From JANNRR01 sp031401675 (GTDB taxonomy: Bacteria; Pseudomonadota; Alphaproteobacteria; Rhodobacterales; Rhodobacteraceae), in NCBI GenBank assembly GCA_031401675.1, contig JANNRR010000192.1, positions 1 through 12,358 on the forward strand: a stretch of 12,358 nt of DNA. The letters run 5' to 3'. Of this stretch, positions 1 to 6,834 are shown one piece after another; within the stretch, counting starts at the first letter, position 1; every line of letters begins with the position of its first letter. The notes under the pieces were generated by a model. The model did no database searches and had not been told where the DNA came from. It was given only the letters and a program-made list of their open reading frames with translations. Both the position numbers and the translations under genes were made by a program.

Positions 1-100
1 TGCCCAGCTTAGCGCCCTGATCAGGTAGGGCAACGGTTCCTGCAAGTAATATCTCACTGAGCGACAGGATTGCCCCGGTCAGGCTCAAGTCAGGCCCAGT
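1..100. other. No gene seen; weak hairpin
   Basis: This end of the window lies downstream of the beta-propeller gene. I find no convincing coding frame in it. The arms GCCCT (14-18) and AGGGC (27-31) could pair, and the perfect 10-bp palindrome CCTGATCAGG sits at 16-25 within the same stretch. Neither is followed by a T-run on either strand, so a terminator role is only possible. Confidence 0.4.
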
Positions 101-1264
101 TCAGCCCACTGTCAGCGTCTCGACCGACAGCACCGTCGGCAGATGCCGCGCAATCTCCGACCAGTGGTCGCCCTCGTCCCGGCTGCCGAACACTGACCCG
201 GAGTTGGTGCCGAAATACACCCCCGCCGGGGTCAGCGGGTCGACCGCCATCGCCTGCCGAAGCACGGTGAAAAAGCAGTCCTTGCCCGGCAGCCCGTCGC
301 GCAGCGCCTGCCAGCTGGCGCCGCCATCGCGCGACCGCCACACCGCCGCCGACGCGTCCGGCGGGAACCGCCCCAGCATGTCGCCGTTCAGCGGAAACAC
401 CCACAGCGTTTCCGGGTCGCGCGGATGCACCCCGACCGGAAAGCCGAAGGTCGATGGCAACCCCGCCTCGATTCCCACCCAGTTGCGCCCGCCATCCGGG
501 CTGCGGAACACGCCATGGTGGTTCTGCTGGTACATCACATCGCCCGACCCCGGGGCCCGGCCAAGGTTGTGCACGCACAAGCCGGTGTCATGCCCCTCAT
601 GTCCCGCCGGCGCACCAACATGCACATGCGCCGCCGCCGCGTTCGACAGCCGGTTGCGCTGCTCCCAGGTCGCGCCGCCATCCTCGGTAGCAAACACCCC
701 CGCCGCCGAAATGCCGACCCACAGTTTTTGCGCATCACCGGGGTCGGCCACGATCGAATGCAGCACCAGCCCCGCCGCCCCCGGCTCCCAGCTTTCACGC
801 GACGGGTGGTCGCTCAGGCCCGGCACCGGCACCCAGGTCGCGCCCCGGTCGGTGCTGGCGTAAAGCGTCGCAGGCTTGGCCCCGGCATAAAGCCTGCCCC
901 CCGACAAGCCCAGCGACCAAACCGCATCCGCAGCACCGGTAAAGGGAGCAGGCGGGGCAGGCTGCCGCCCGATCTGGGCCGCAAAGCCCGGATCGTTGGT
1001 CAGCCATGCGTCGAACTTGCCGTTGGACAGTTGCGACAGCGTCCACGTCGCACCGCCATCCTCCGACCGCCAGACGCCCGCGCCCTGCCATTCGCCGCCC
1101 CCCGCCGCCCAGATCGTGCCGGTATCGGGGTCGCCCACCACATGATTGATCGGCCAGCCGTCGCAGTACGGGCCATTCACCGACCACGCTTCGCGTTCAG
1201 GCCCGCCCCGCAGCACGAACGCGCCCTTGGTCGTGCCCACCAGAATATCCACTTGTTGTCCCAT
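101..1264 (-). CDS. BNR/Asp-box beta-propeller protein (sialidase-like fold)
   Basis: A 387-residue protein with six Asp-box repeats (S/T-x-D-x-G-x-x-W), at about residues 67-74, 137-144, 193-200, 255-262, 311-318 and 361-368. In four of them the core is DGG followed by a Trp three residues on. This regular spacing indicates a sialidase/VPS10-type beta-propeller. There is no signal peptide or membrane segment, so it is probably cytoplasmic. I see no sialidase FRIP motif or arginine triad, so enzymatic activity should not be assumed; proteins of this kind are usually labelled WD40/YVTN/BNR-like or exo-alpha-sialidase by fold alone. The frame is open to a TTG at 1300, but the ATG at 1264 is preferred because GAGAGGGG lies four bases upstream and the added residues look non-coding. 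It stands alone, divergent from the RcnB-like gene. The substrate is unknown. Confidence 0.82.
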   Translation of the reverse strand: MGQQVDILVGTTKGAFVLRGGPEREAWSVNGPYCDGWPINHVVGDPDTGTIWAAGGGEWQGAGVWRSEDGGATWTLSQLSNGKFDAWLTNDPGFAAQIGRQPAPPAPFTGAADAVWSLGLSGGRLYAGAKPATLYASTDRGATWVPVPGLSDHPSRESWEPGAAGLVLHSIVADPGDAQKLWVGISAAGVFATEDGGATWEQRNRLSNAAAAHVHVGAPAGHEGHDTGLCVHNLGRAPGSGDVMYQQNHHGVFRSPDGGRNWVGIEAGLPSTFGFPVGVHPRDPETLWVFPLNGDMLGRFPPDASAAVWRSRDGGASWQALRDGLPGKDCFFTVLRQAMAVDPLTPAGVYFGTNSGSVFGSRDEGDHWSEIARHLPTVLSVETLTVG

Positions 1265-1473
1265 AGCGCCCCTCTCGCATTGGCCCTCGCCCTGCGACAA
1301 GATATCTGCCCGGGCAACGCCACGCTACGCTGCCATGTGCAGCTTGGCGACACTTCTGATGAACCCCAACCCATCGGCCGCATTTCCGGCCAAACTGTCA
1401 AAGCAGAGCAGCGGCCCAAGACAGGCAGGAATTCGCCCAACCCGGGGCCGGATGGCACAAATCCGTTACAGGG

Positions 1474-1498
1474 GGAACCATTCCGCTGCCAGACCGTT
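1474..1498 (+). promoter_or_regulatory. Candidate EcfG-type (general stress ECF sigma) promoter
   Basis: GGAAC at 1474-1478 is followed by 16 bases and then CGTT at 1495-1498. This matches the alphaproteobacterial EcfG/SigT promoter form GGAAC-N16/17-CGTT. Transcription would start near 1505, giving a leader of about 37 bases to the ATG at 1542. The match is exact, but such short motifs occur by chance, and the EcfG/PhyR system is not universal in Rhodobacterales. Confidence 0.42.
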
Positions 1499-1513
1499 TA
1501 CTATCACGTAAAC
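1496..1513. promoter_or_regulatory. Operator-like palindrome GTTTAC-N6-GTAAAC
   Basis: A perfect 6-bp inverted repeat with a 6-bp spacer (1496-1501 and 1508-1513). It overlaps the -10 end of the candidate promoter at 1474-1498, a position suited to a repressor. Its regulator cannot be named from the sequence. It could also serve the divergent propeller gene, although it is about 230 bases from that start. Confidence 0.42.
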
Positions 1514-1541
1514 AGAGCCCCCCGACAAAAAGACGGAACCC

Positions 1542-1919
1542 ATGATCCAGAGATCCCTTCTTGCAGCCGTGATGGTTGTGTTCGCCCTTGGTGCCAATGC
1601 GGCCAGTGCCAAATCCGGCTTCTGCCCGCCCGGTCTTGCCAAGAAAGCCGTGCCCTGCGTCCCGCCAGGTCAGGTCGGCAAATCATCCCGTTCCGACCAT
1701 GACGATGATGACGAGGACCACGATCACGTATTCGGGCCCGGTGACTGGCTGCCCGATGATGTCCGTTACATCATCGTCACCGATTACGGCCGCTACGGTC
1801 TGGCCCCGCCCGCCTTTGGCAGCGAATACCTGCGTATCGGCGACCGCTTCTACCGCGTCGGCACCGAAACCCGCCAGATCATCGAACTGATGCAGATTCT
1901 GGGCAGCTTGCTGAACTGA
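1542..1919 (+). CDS. Small exported RcnB-like protein with Asp/His tract
   Basis: A 125-residue protein. Residues 1-23 form a Sec signal peptide: positive start (MIQR), hydrophobic core, and a cleavable ASA end. The mature N-terminus has the motif CPPGLAKK...PCVPPGQ (about residues 28-44). Next comes an Asp/His-rich tract (SDHDDDDEDHDH, residues 51-62) and a C-terminal part ending with a YLRIGDRFYRV-like stretch (about 95-106). The CPPG/PPGQ pair plus the GDRFYRV ending is typical of small periplasmic RcnB/DUF1236-type proteins common in Rhodobacteraceae. RcnB itself is a periplasmic protein of Ni/Co homeostasis in Escherichia coli; a metal role here is inference, supported only by the acidic/His tract. 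The upstream ribosome binding site is weak (GACGGA). The stop lies 15 bases from the end of the convergent dxs gene. Confidence 0.8.
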   Translation: MIQRSLLAAVMVVFALGANAASAKSGFCPPGLAKKAVPCVPPGQVGKSSRSDHDDDDEDHDHVFGPGDWLPDDVRYIIVTDYGRYGLAPPAFGSEYLRIGDRFYRVGTETRQIIELMQILGSLLN

Positions 1920-1934
1920 CGCCGGCGGCGGAAA

Positions 1935-3860
1935 TCACGCCCTTACCCCCACCACAGCCACCCCCAGCGCCCCTAGCACCTTTGCCTCGATATCGCCCGC
2001 GTTCATCCCAGCCACGGCATACATCGCCTCGGGCGAGGCCTGATCGATGAACACGTCCGGCAGCACCATCGAGCGGTACGCAAGGCCGCGGTCGAACACC
2101 CCCGCCTCGGCCAGCAACTGCGCCACGTGCGAGCCAAAGCCACCCACCGCACCCTCCTCGATGGTGATCAGGCATTCATGCTCCCGCGCCAGCCGCAGGA
2201 TCAGGTCCCGGTCCAGCGGCTTGGCAAAGCGGGCATCGGCCACGGTCGGCGAGATTCCGCGTGCGGCCAGCGCCTCGGCTGCCTTCAGCACCTCCGACAA
2301 CCGGGTGCCGAACGACAGCAAAGCCACCCGCGCCCCTTCACGCAGCACTCGGCCCCGTCCGATCTCCAGCGGTATCCCACGCGCCGGCATTTCCACCCCG
2401 ACGCCGTCGCCACGCGGAAACCGGAACGCAATCGGCCCCTCATCCCAAGCGGCGGCGGTGGCAACCATGTGCACCAGTTCGGCCTCGTCCGCTGCCGCCA
2501 TCACCACAAAGCCGGGCAGGTTGGCCAGAAACGCTACATCATAGGCCCCGGCATGAGTGGCACCGTCAGCCCCGACCAGCCCGGCCCGATCAATGGCAAA
2601 GCGCACCGGCAACCGCTGGATCGCCACGTCATGCACCACCTGATCATAGCCACGCTGCAGAAAGGTGGAATAGATCGCGCAGAACGGCCGCATGCCGCCC
2701 GCCGCCAGCCCGGCGGCAAAGGTCACGCCATGCTGCTCGGCAATGCCCACGTCGAAACAGCGCGACGGAAAGCGCTCGGCGAACAGGTTCAGCCCGGTGC
2801 CATCCGGCATCGCCGCCGTCACCGCCACGATGCGCGGATCGACCTCGGCCTCGCGGATCAGCGATTGCGCGAACACCTTCGTGTAACTCGGCGCATTCGA
2901 CGGCGCCTTTTTCTGCTCGCCCGTCACCATGTCGAAGCTGGCGACCCCGTGCCCCTTGTCGCGGCCAAACTCTGCCGGGGCATAACCCTTGCCCTTCTTG
3001 GTGATCACATGGATCAGCATCGGCCCGGTGGCCCGCGCCTTGACGGTGCGCAACACCGACAGCAGCTGCCCGATGTCATGCCCGTCGATCGGCCCCAGGT
3101 AGGAAAACCCCAGTTCCTCGAACAGGGTGCCGCCCACCGTCATGTGCTTCAGCATGTCCTTGGCCCGGCGCGCACCTTCGCGCAGCGGCTCCGGCAGCAA
3201 AGAAACCGCCCCCTTGGCCGCCGCCTTCAGCTCCTGAAACGGATCGCCGGCATAGAGCCGCGACAGATAGGCGCTCATCGCACCGACCGGCGGCGCGATG
3301 CTCATGTCATTGTCGTTCAGGATGACGAACAGCCGCTTGCCCAGGTGGCCTGCATTGTTCATCGCCTCATAGGCCATGCCAGCCGACATCGCGCCGTCAC
3401 CGATCACCGCGATGCAGTCGCCGATGCCATTCTCCGGCGCGCCACCCAGATCGCGTGCCACCGCAAAACCCAAAGCTGCCGAGATCGAGGTCGAGGAATG
3501 TGCCGCCCCGAACGGGTCATAGGGGCTTTCAGAACGCTTGGTAAAACCCGACAGCCCGCCCGCCTTGCGCAGGGTGCGAATGCGGTCGCGCCGACCGGTC
3601 AGGATCTTGTGCGGATAGCATTGGTGGCCCACGTCCCAGATCAGCCGGTCGCGCGGCGTGTCGAACACCGCGTGCAGCGCCACCGTCAGTTCCACGACGC
3701 CAAGCCCCGACCCCAGATGCCCGCCGGTCACCGACACCGCCGATATCGTCTCGGCCCTTACCTCGTCGGCCAATTGCCGCAGATCGCGGTCCGACAGCCG
3801 TTTCATGTCGGCAGGGACCGTCACACGGTCCAGCAGCGGCGTCTTCGGGCGATCCGGCAT
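1935..3860 (-). CDS. dxs: 1-deoxy-D-xylulose-5-phosphate synthase
   Basis: A thiamine-diphosphate enzyme that condenses pyruvate and glyceraldehyde 3-phosphate to DXP, the first step of the MEP isoprenoid pathway and a branch to thiamine and pyridoxal. The protein has 641 residues (family about 620-650) and looks complete. Visible parts: GGHLGSGLG at 46-54; WDVGHQCYPHK near 75-85; the ThDP/Mg motif GDGAMSAG at 154-161 ending in ND near 182; the transketolase pyrimidine domain with AEQHG around the catalytic Glu at about 375; and a C-terminal domain with the stretch EEGAVGGFG. The ATG at 3860 was chosen, not the TTG at 3893, because the latter would overlap ispA. The ATG lies 16 bases after the ispA stop, with GGAAAG upstream. 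It is the last gene of the HDAC-xseB-ispA-dxs operon. In this family it supplies precursors for quinones, hopanoids, carotenoids and, in phototrophs, bacteriochlorophyll. Confidence 0.96.
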   Translation of the reverse strand: MPDRPKTPLLDRVTVPADMKRLSDRDLRQLADEVRAETISAVSVTGGHLGSGLGVVELTVALHAVFDTPRDRLIWDVGHQCYPHKILTGRRDRIRTLRKAGGLSGFTKRSESPYDPFGAAHSSTSISAALGFAVARDLGGAPENGIGDCIAVIGDGAMSAGMAYEAMNNAGHLGKRLFVILNDNDMSIAPPVGAMSAYLSRLYAGDPFQELKAAAKGAVSLLPEPLREGARRAKDMLKHMTVGGTLFEELGFSYLGPIDGHDIGQLLSVLRTVKARATGPMLIHVITKKGKGYAPAEFGRDKGHGVASFDMVTGEQKKAPSNAPSYTKVFAQSLIREAEVDPRIVAVTAAMPDGTGLNLFAERFPSRCFDVGIAEQHGVTFAAGLAAGGMRPFCAIYSTFLQRGYDQVVHDVAIQRLPVRFAIDRAGLVGADGATHAGAYDVAFLANLPGFVVMAAADEAELVHMVATAAAWDEGPIAFRFPRGDGVGVEMPARGIPLEIGRGRVLREGARVALLSFGTRLSEVLKAAEALAARGISPTVADARFAKPLDRDLILRLAREHECLITIEEGAVGGFGSHVAQLLAEAGVFDRGLAYRSMVLPDVFIDQASPEAMYAVAGMNAGDIEAKVLGALGVAVVGVRA

Positions 3861-3876
3861 CCTGGTCTTTCCAACC

Positions 3877-4746
3877 TCACGTCTGGCGGGCAATAGCGAA
3901 CTGCGCCGCCTGCTTCAAGCTTTCCGCCTCGTCGCCGTACGGCACCAATGCCGCGCAGGCCTCCTCGACCAGCGCTGCCGCCCGCGCCCGCGCGCCGTCC
4001 AGCCCCAACAGCGACACGAACGTCGCCTTGCCCGCGCGCATGTCCTTGCCGACCGCCTTGCCCAGCGTCGCCGCGTTGCCCGTCACATCCAGAATATCGT
4101 CGGCAATCTGAAAGGCGAGGCCCAATGCCGTGGCATAGGTACGCATCGGCCCGACATCGGCACCCGCCAACCGCGCCCCGGCCTCGGCAGACCAGCGAAA
4201 CAGCGCGCCGGTCTTGGCCGCCTGCAGCGCCGTGATCGCGGCCAGCCCCAACGGCACCGCCGCCGTTTCGGCGGCGATGTCCAGCGCCTGCCCCAGCACC
4301 ATGCCGGTCGCCCCCGCGGCCTCGGCCAGCGCGGCAACCAGCGCCAGCCGCACCTCTGCCGGACCCAGTTCCGGCCGGGTCAGCAGCGCAAAGGCCAGCG
4401 TCTGCAGGGCATCGCCAACCAGCACGGCCGTCGCCTCGTCCCACTTCACATGCACGGTGGGCAGCCCCCGCCGCAGGTCGTCATCGTCCATGCACGGCAG
4501 ATCGTCATGTACCAGCGAATAGGCGTGCAGCGCCTCGACCGCCGCCGCCGCCCAGACAGCGGCCTCGGGGGCAACACCGTGCAGCCGGGCGCTTTCCAGC
4601 ACCAGAAACCCGCGCAGGCGCTTGCCACCGGCCAAGGCATAGCGCATCGCCCGCACCAGCGGCCGTTCGTCGGTCCCGGCCAGCACAACGGCAAGGCAGG
4701 CCTCGATCCGCCCGGCTGCGGCCGCCAGATCGGCGGCCAGCCTCAC
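3877..4746 (-). CDS. ispA: Farnesyl diphosphate synthase (polyprenyl synthetase family)
   Basis: A trans-prenyltransferase that adds isopentenyl diphosphate to DMAPP/GPP, giving FPP. The protein has 289 residues (E. coli IspA has 299). The first Asp-rich motif is DDLPCMD at 81-87, followed by the RRG of DDDDLRRG. The two residues inserted in that motif, and Tyr at position -5 (AYSLVHDD), are the bacterial FPP synthase pattern and argue for a C15 product, although a C20 product cannot be excluded. The second motif is DDILD at 216-220, followed by GKAVGKDMRAGK. The start is a GTG at 4746 that overlaps the xseB stop (GTGA). A TTG at 4842 would run through most of xseB and give an untypical N-terminus. 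It precedes dxs by 16 bases, so the two isoprenoid enzymes are probably co-expressed. Confidence 0.93.
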   Translation of the reverse strand: MRLAADLAAAAGRIEACLAVVLAGTDERPLVRAMRYALAGGKRLRGFLVLESARLHGVAPEAAVWAAAAVEALHAYSLVHDDLPCMDDDDLRRGLPTVHVKWDEATAVLVGDALQTLAFALLTRPELGPAEVRLALVAALAEAAGATGMVLGQALDIAAETAAVPLGLAAITALQAAKTGALFRWSAEAGARLAGADVGPMRTYATALGLAFQIADDILDVTGNAATLGKAVGKDMRAGKATFVSLLGLDGARARAAALVEEACAALVPYGDEAESLKQAAQFAIARQT

Positions 4747-4985
4747 AACCCGGAAACCGGGGTCATGCCCTTGGCAACCCCGCCTTCGCCCAGCGTGATC
4801 AGCGCCACCTTTTCCTCGGCTGCCTTCAGCCGCGCCTCGCAATGCGCCTTCAGCGCCGCACCCTTTTCATAAAGCGCAATCGACTGATCCAGCGGCACGT
4901 CACCCTTGTCCAGCGCCGCCACCACCTGCTCCAAGGCCGCCATCGCCTCCTCGAAGCTCATCGCACCAACGGCCTGTTCGCTCAT
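4743..4985 (-). CDS. xseB: Exodeoxyribonuclease VII small subunit
   Basis: An 80-residue protein with the usual XseB pattern: SFEEAMAALEQVV (10-22), then LDKGDVPLDQSIALYEKG (25-42), then a second charged helix (L-x-AHCEARLKAAEEKV). The family forms a helical hairpin that binds the large subunit XseA and regulates degradation of single-stranded DNA to short oligonucleotides. XseA is not in this window. Its ATG overlaps the HDAC-like stop (ATGA at 4982-4985), and its stop overlaps the ispA GTG, so translation of all three is probably coupled. Linkage of xseB with ispA and dxs is common in proteobacteria and carries no metabolic meaning that I know of. Confidence 0.95.
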   Translation of the reverse strand: MSEQAVGAMSFEEAMAALEQVVAALDKGDVPLDQSIALYEKGAALKAHCEARLKAAEEKVALITLGEGGVAKGMTPVSGL

Positions 4986-5917
4986 TCGCCCCGCTCCATC
5001 AACACTGTCACATGCGCCGCCACCGATGCGGCCAGCGCGTCCAGATCATACCCGCCTTCCAGTGTCGAGACCACGCGCCCCTGGGCATGGTCATCGGCAA
5101 TATCGCACAGCATCTCGGTCGCCCAGGCGAAATCATGCGCGTTCAGCGCCAGATTGGCCAGCGGGTCGGCATGATGCGCATCGAACCCCGCCGATATCAG
5201 CACCAGTTCCGGGGCAAACGCATCCAGCGCCGGCAGCACGTGCCGCTCCATCGCGGCGCGATAGGCGGGACCGTCGGTGCCGGAGGCCAGCGGCACATTC
5301 AGCACGTTCTGGTGTGCGCCGCGGTCACTGACCGACCCCGACCCCGGCCACAGCGGCGACTGGTGGGTCGAGATGAACAGGGTCCGCGCCTCGTCCCACA
5401 ACAGCGCCTCGGTGCCATTGCCGTGATGCACGTCGAAATCCACGATCGCCACCCGGCTCAGCCCGTGATGTTCCAGCGCCCGTTTCGCCGCGATCGCGAT
5501 ATTGCCGAACAGGCAGAACCCCATCGGCCGGGCGGCTTCGGCATGATGGCCCGGCGGACGCACGGCGCAGAAGGCGTTGCGCACCTTGCCCGCCAGCACC
5601 AGATCGACCGCCGCCACATTCGCCCCCACGGCACGCAAGGCCGCCTGCAGCATGGCCCGCGACAGGAACGTATCGGGGTCCAGCGCCACCATCCCGGTAT
5701 CCGGCACCGACGCCATGATCCGCGCCACATGCGCCGCCGGATGCACCAGCGTCAGGTGCGCCAGCTCGGCCAGCGGCGCCTCCAGCCGGATCAGCGCGTC
5801 AAACTCGCTTTCCGACAGGGCCTCCAGGATCGCCTGCAACCGCTCCGCCCGCTCGAGGTGGCCCGGCGGGGTCAGCTGGGCCAGGCAATCGGCATGGGTC
5901 AGCAGCGCTGTTGTCAT
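4982..5917 (-). CDS. Histone-deacetylase-family amidohydrolase (class II type)
   Basis: A 311-residue Zn hydrolase of the arginase/deacetylase fold. Catalytic signatures are intact: PGHH (His124/His125), DFDVHHGNGT with Zn ligands Asp162 and His164, AGFDAHHADPL with Zn ligand Asp246, and EGGYD carrying the probable catalytic Tyr290. Bacterial relatives include HDAH, acetylpolyamine amidohydrolases and AcuC. They remove acetyl groups from small amides or from acetyl-lysine, and the substrate cannot be read from this sequence. There is no signal peptide, so it is cytoplasmic. It is the first gene of the operon with xseB, ispA and dxs and is joined to xseB by an ATGA overlap. The start ATG has only a weak purine-rich region upstream. 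Some annotations of this cluster use acetoin utilization protein; no acetoin genes are present here. Confidence 0.9.
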   Translation of the reverse strand: MTTALLTHADCLAQLTPPGHLERAERLQAILEALSESEFDALIRLEAPLAELAHLTLVHPAAHVARIMASVPDTGMVALDPDTFLSRAMLQAALRAVGANVAAVDLVLAGKVRNAFCAVRPPGHHAEAARPMGFCLFGNIAIAAKRALEHHGLSRVAIVDFDVHHGNGTEALLWDEARTLFISTHQSPLWPGSGSVSDRGAHQNVLNVPLASGTDGPAYRAAMERHVLPALDAFAPELVLISAGFDAHHADPLANLALNAHDFAWATEMLCDIADDHAQGRVVSTLEGGYDLDALAASVAAHVTVLMERGE

Positions 5918-6070
5918 CGCCGAACGCTAGTCCCGCGCCCTTGGCACGACAAGGGGGCAGTTGCCGCCTCGCCGGTCCCATCGCGTCCAACGTCGGCATC
6001 GGGCCGCCCAACCTCGTCCGGCAACCAACCCTGCTGTCGCACCGCCCACCAGACCCTCTCCCCCTTGCCA

Positions 6071-6104
6071 CATTCATTCCGGCTCAAATATCCCCGCCGG
6101 AGGC
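6071..6104. repeat. Hairpin element at gene end, probably a dispersed repeat
   Basis: The inverted arms TCCGGC (6078-6083) and GCCGGA (6096-6101) enclose an AT-rich core, CTCAAATATCCC. On the minus strand it reads CCTCCGGCGGGGATATTTGA, about 25 bases after the stop of the nuclease-fold gene. From memory, variants of this CCGGCGGGGATATTTGR string recur at gene ends in Rhodobacteraceae genomes, which would make it a dispersed element or transcription-end hairpin. The dispersed nature is recollection and cannot be tested in this window, which has one copy. Confidence 0.4.
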
Positions 6105-6129
6105 AGCCGCCCGCGCCGTAATCCCGGCA

Positions 6130-6834
6130 TCAGTCCGGCGCACCCCGCTGCAGATGCGCCGTCAGCGGCACATGGTCGCCGCGTCCTTTGCCCAGCCAGT
6201 CCGCCGCAGCGCCGATCTCGAACCGGCCAAGCTGCAACCCGTGCGAGGCGAAGATGAAATCGATGTGGAACGGCCGGGCCGGGTTGTAGGTGAAATGGTG
6301 CGTCGGCAGCGTTTCCGCCCCCAGGGCTTCGCCGGTGGCCTCGTGGTACAGGCTCCGCAACCCCCTGGCCGCCAGCGCCTGCATCAGCGCTCCGGCACCC
6401 TCCCGTCGTCCCGGCTTGTCGAAAACCGGGTTCAGGTTCAAATCCCCCAGCACGATCCGGTGCCGCGCCCGGGAGTTGCGCAGAAAGTGCGCCACCACCG
6501 CCCGTGCCGGGCGCACATAGTCGCCGTTTGCCTTGACCCAGGCCGCCAGGATGTCGATCCCGTCGCCGGACAGCCACTGGTAGCATTCCGCCTGCCCGGG
6601 GACCCGGAACCGGCGCAGAGAAAACTCCGGCAGCCGCAGAAACGTCGCCAAGCCGCGGGCCGAGGCCGATTGGGTATAGAACCCCGCCGCGAATTCCGGC
6701 ACGACCGCCTCGAAATCCCGCTGCCGCACCTCGGCCACCACCAGCACATCCGCTGCCAGCCGGTCCAGCAGCGCCCGCTTGGTCAACAGCCCGTCCGCGC
6801 AGTTCCAGCAGGCGACCCGCAGCACAGGACTCAC
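6130..6834 (-). CDS. Endonuclease/exonuclease/phosphatase-fold protein
   Basis: A 234-residue protein with the full set of EEP (DNase I / exonuclease III-like) metal-hydrolase motifs: ACWNC with Asn11, VVAEV with Glu35, LGDLNLN with Asp131/Asn133, HIDFIF with Asp192, and GRGDHVPL with Asp220/His221. Together these form the Mg-dependent phosphodiesterase site, so it should be active. The family cuts DNA, RNA, phosphoinositides or nucleotides; the substrate here is unknown. No signal peptide is evident. The start is GTG at 6834, overlapping the TGA of the upstream regulator (GTGA), so it is the last gene of a three-gene operon with two winged-helix/TPR regulators. An alternative GTG three codons downstream would break the overlap. 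The family is certain; the role is not. Confidence 0.86.
   Translation of the reverse strand: MSPVLRVACWNCADGLLTKRALLDRLAADVLVVAEVRQRDFEAVVPEFAAGFYTQSASARGLATFLRLPEFSLRRFRVPGQAECYQWLSGDGIDILAAWVKANGDYVRPARAVVAHFLRNSRARHRIVLGDLNLNPVFDKPGRREGAGALMQALAARGLRSLYHEATGEALGAETLPTHHFTYNPARPFHIDFIFASHGLQLGRFEIGAAADWLGKGRGDHVPLTAHLQRGAPD

Noticed and set aside
425..1702. Long plus-strand frame (425 codons) across the propeller gene and its upstream region
   Set aside because: The composition is Arg/His/Pro-rich, it crosses the promoter region and part of the RcnB-like gene, and it lacks any family pattern.
2127..3896. Long plus-strand frame (589 codons) opposite dxs
   Set aside because: It is antisense to a full-length dxs with all motifs. 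The product is rich in Arg, His, Gln and Pro with no recognizable domain, as expected for a shadow frame in GC-rich DNA.
4747..4842. N-terminal extension of ispA from a TTG at 4842
   Set aside because: It would overlap xseB by about 100 bases and adds a Gly/Arg-rich segment atypical of the family; the GTG overlapping the xseB stop fits better.
3658..4872. Plus-strand frame of 404 codons across the ispA/dxs junction
   Set aside because: It is antisense to two certain enzymes and has low-complexity Arg/Gln/Gly composition.
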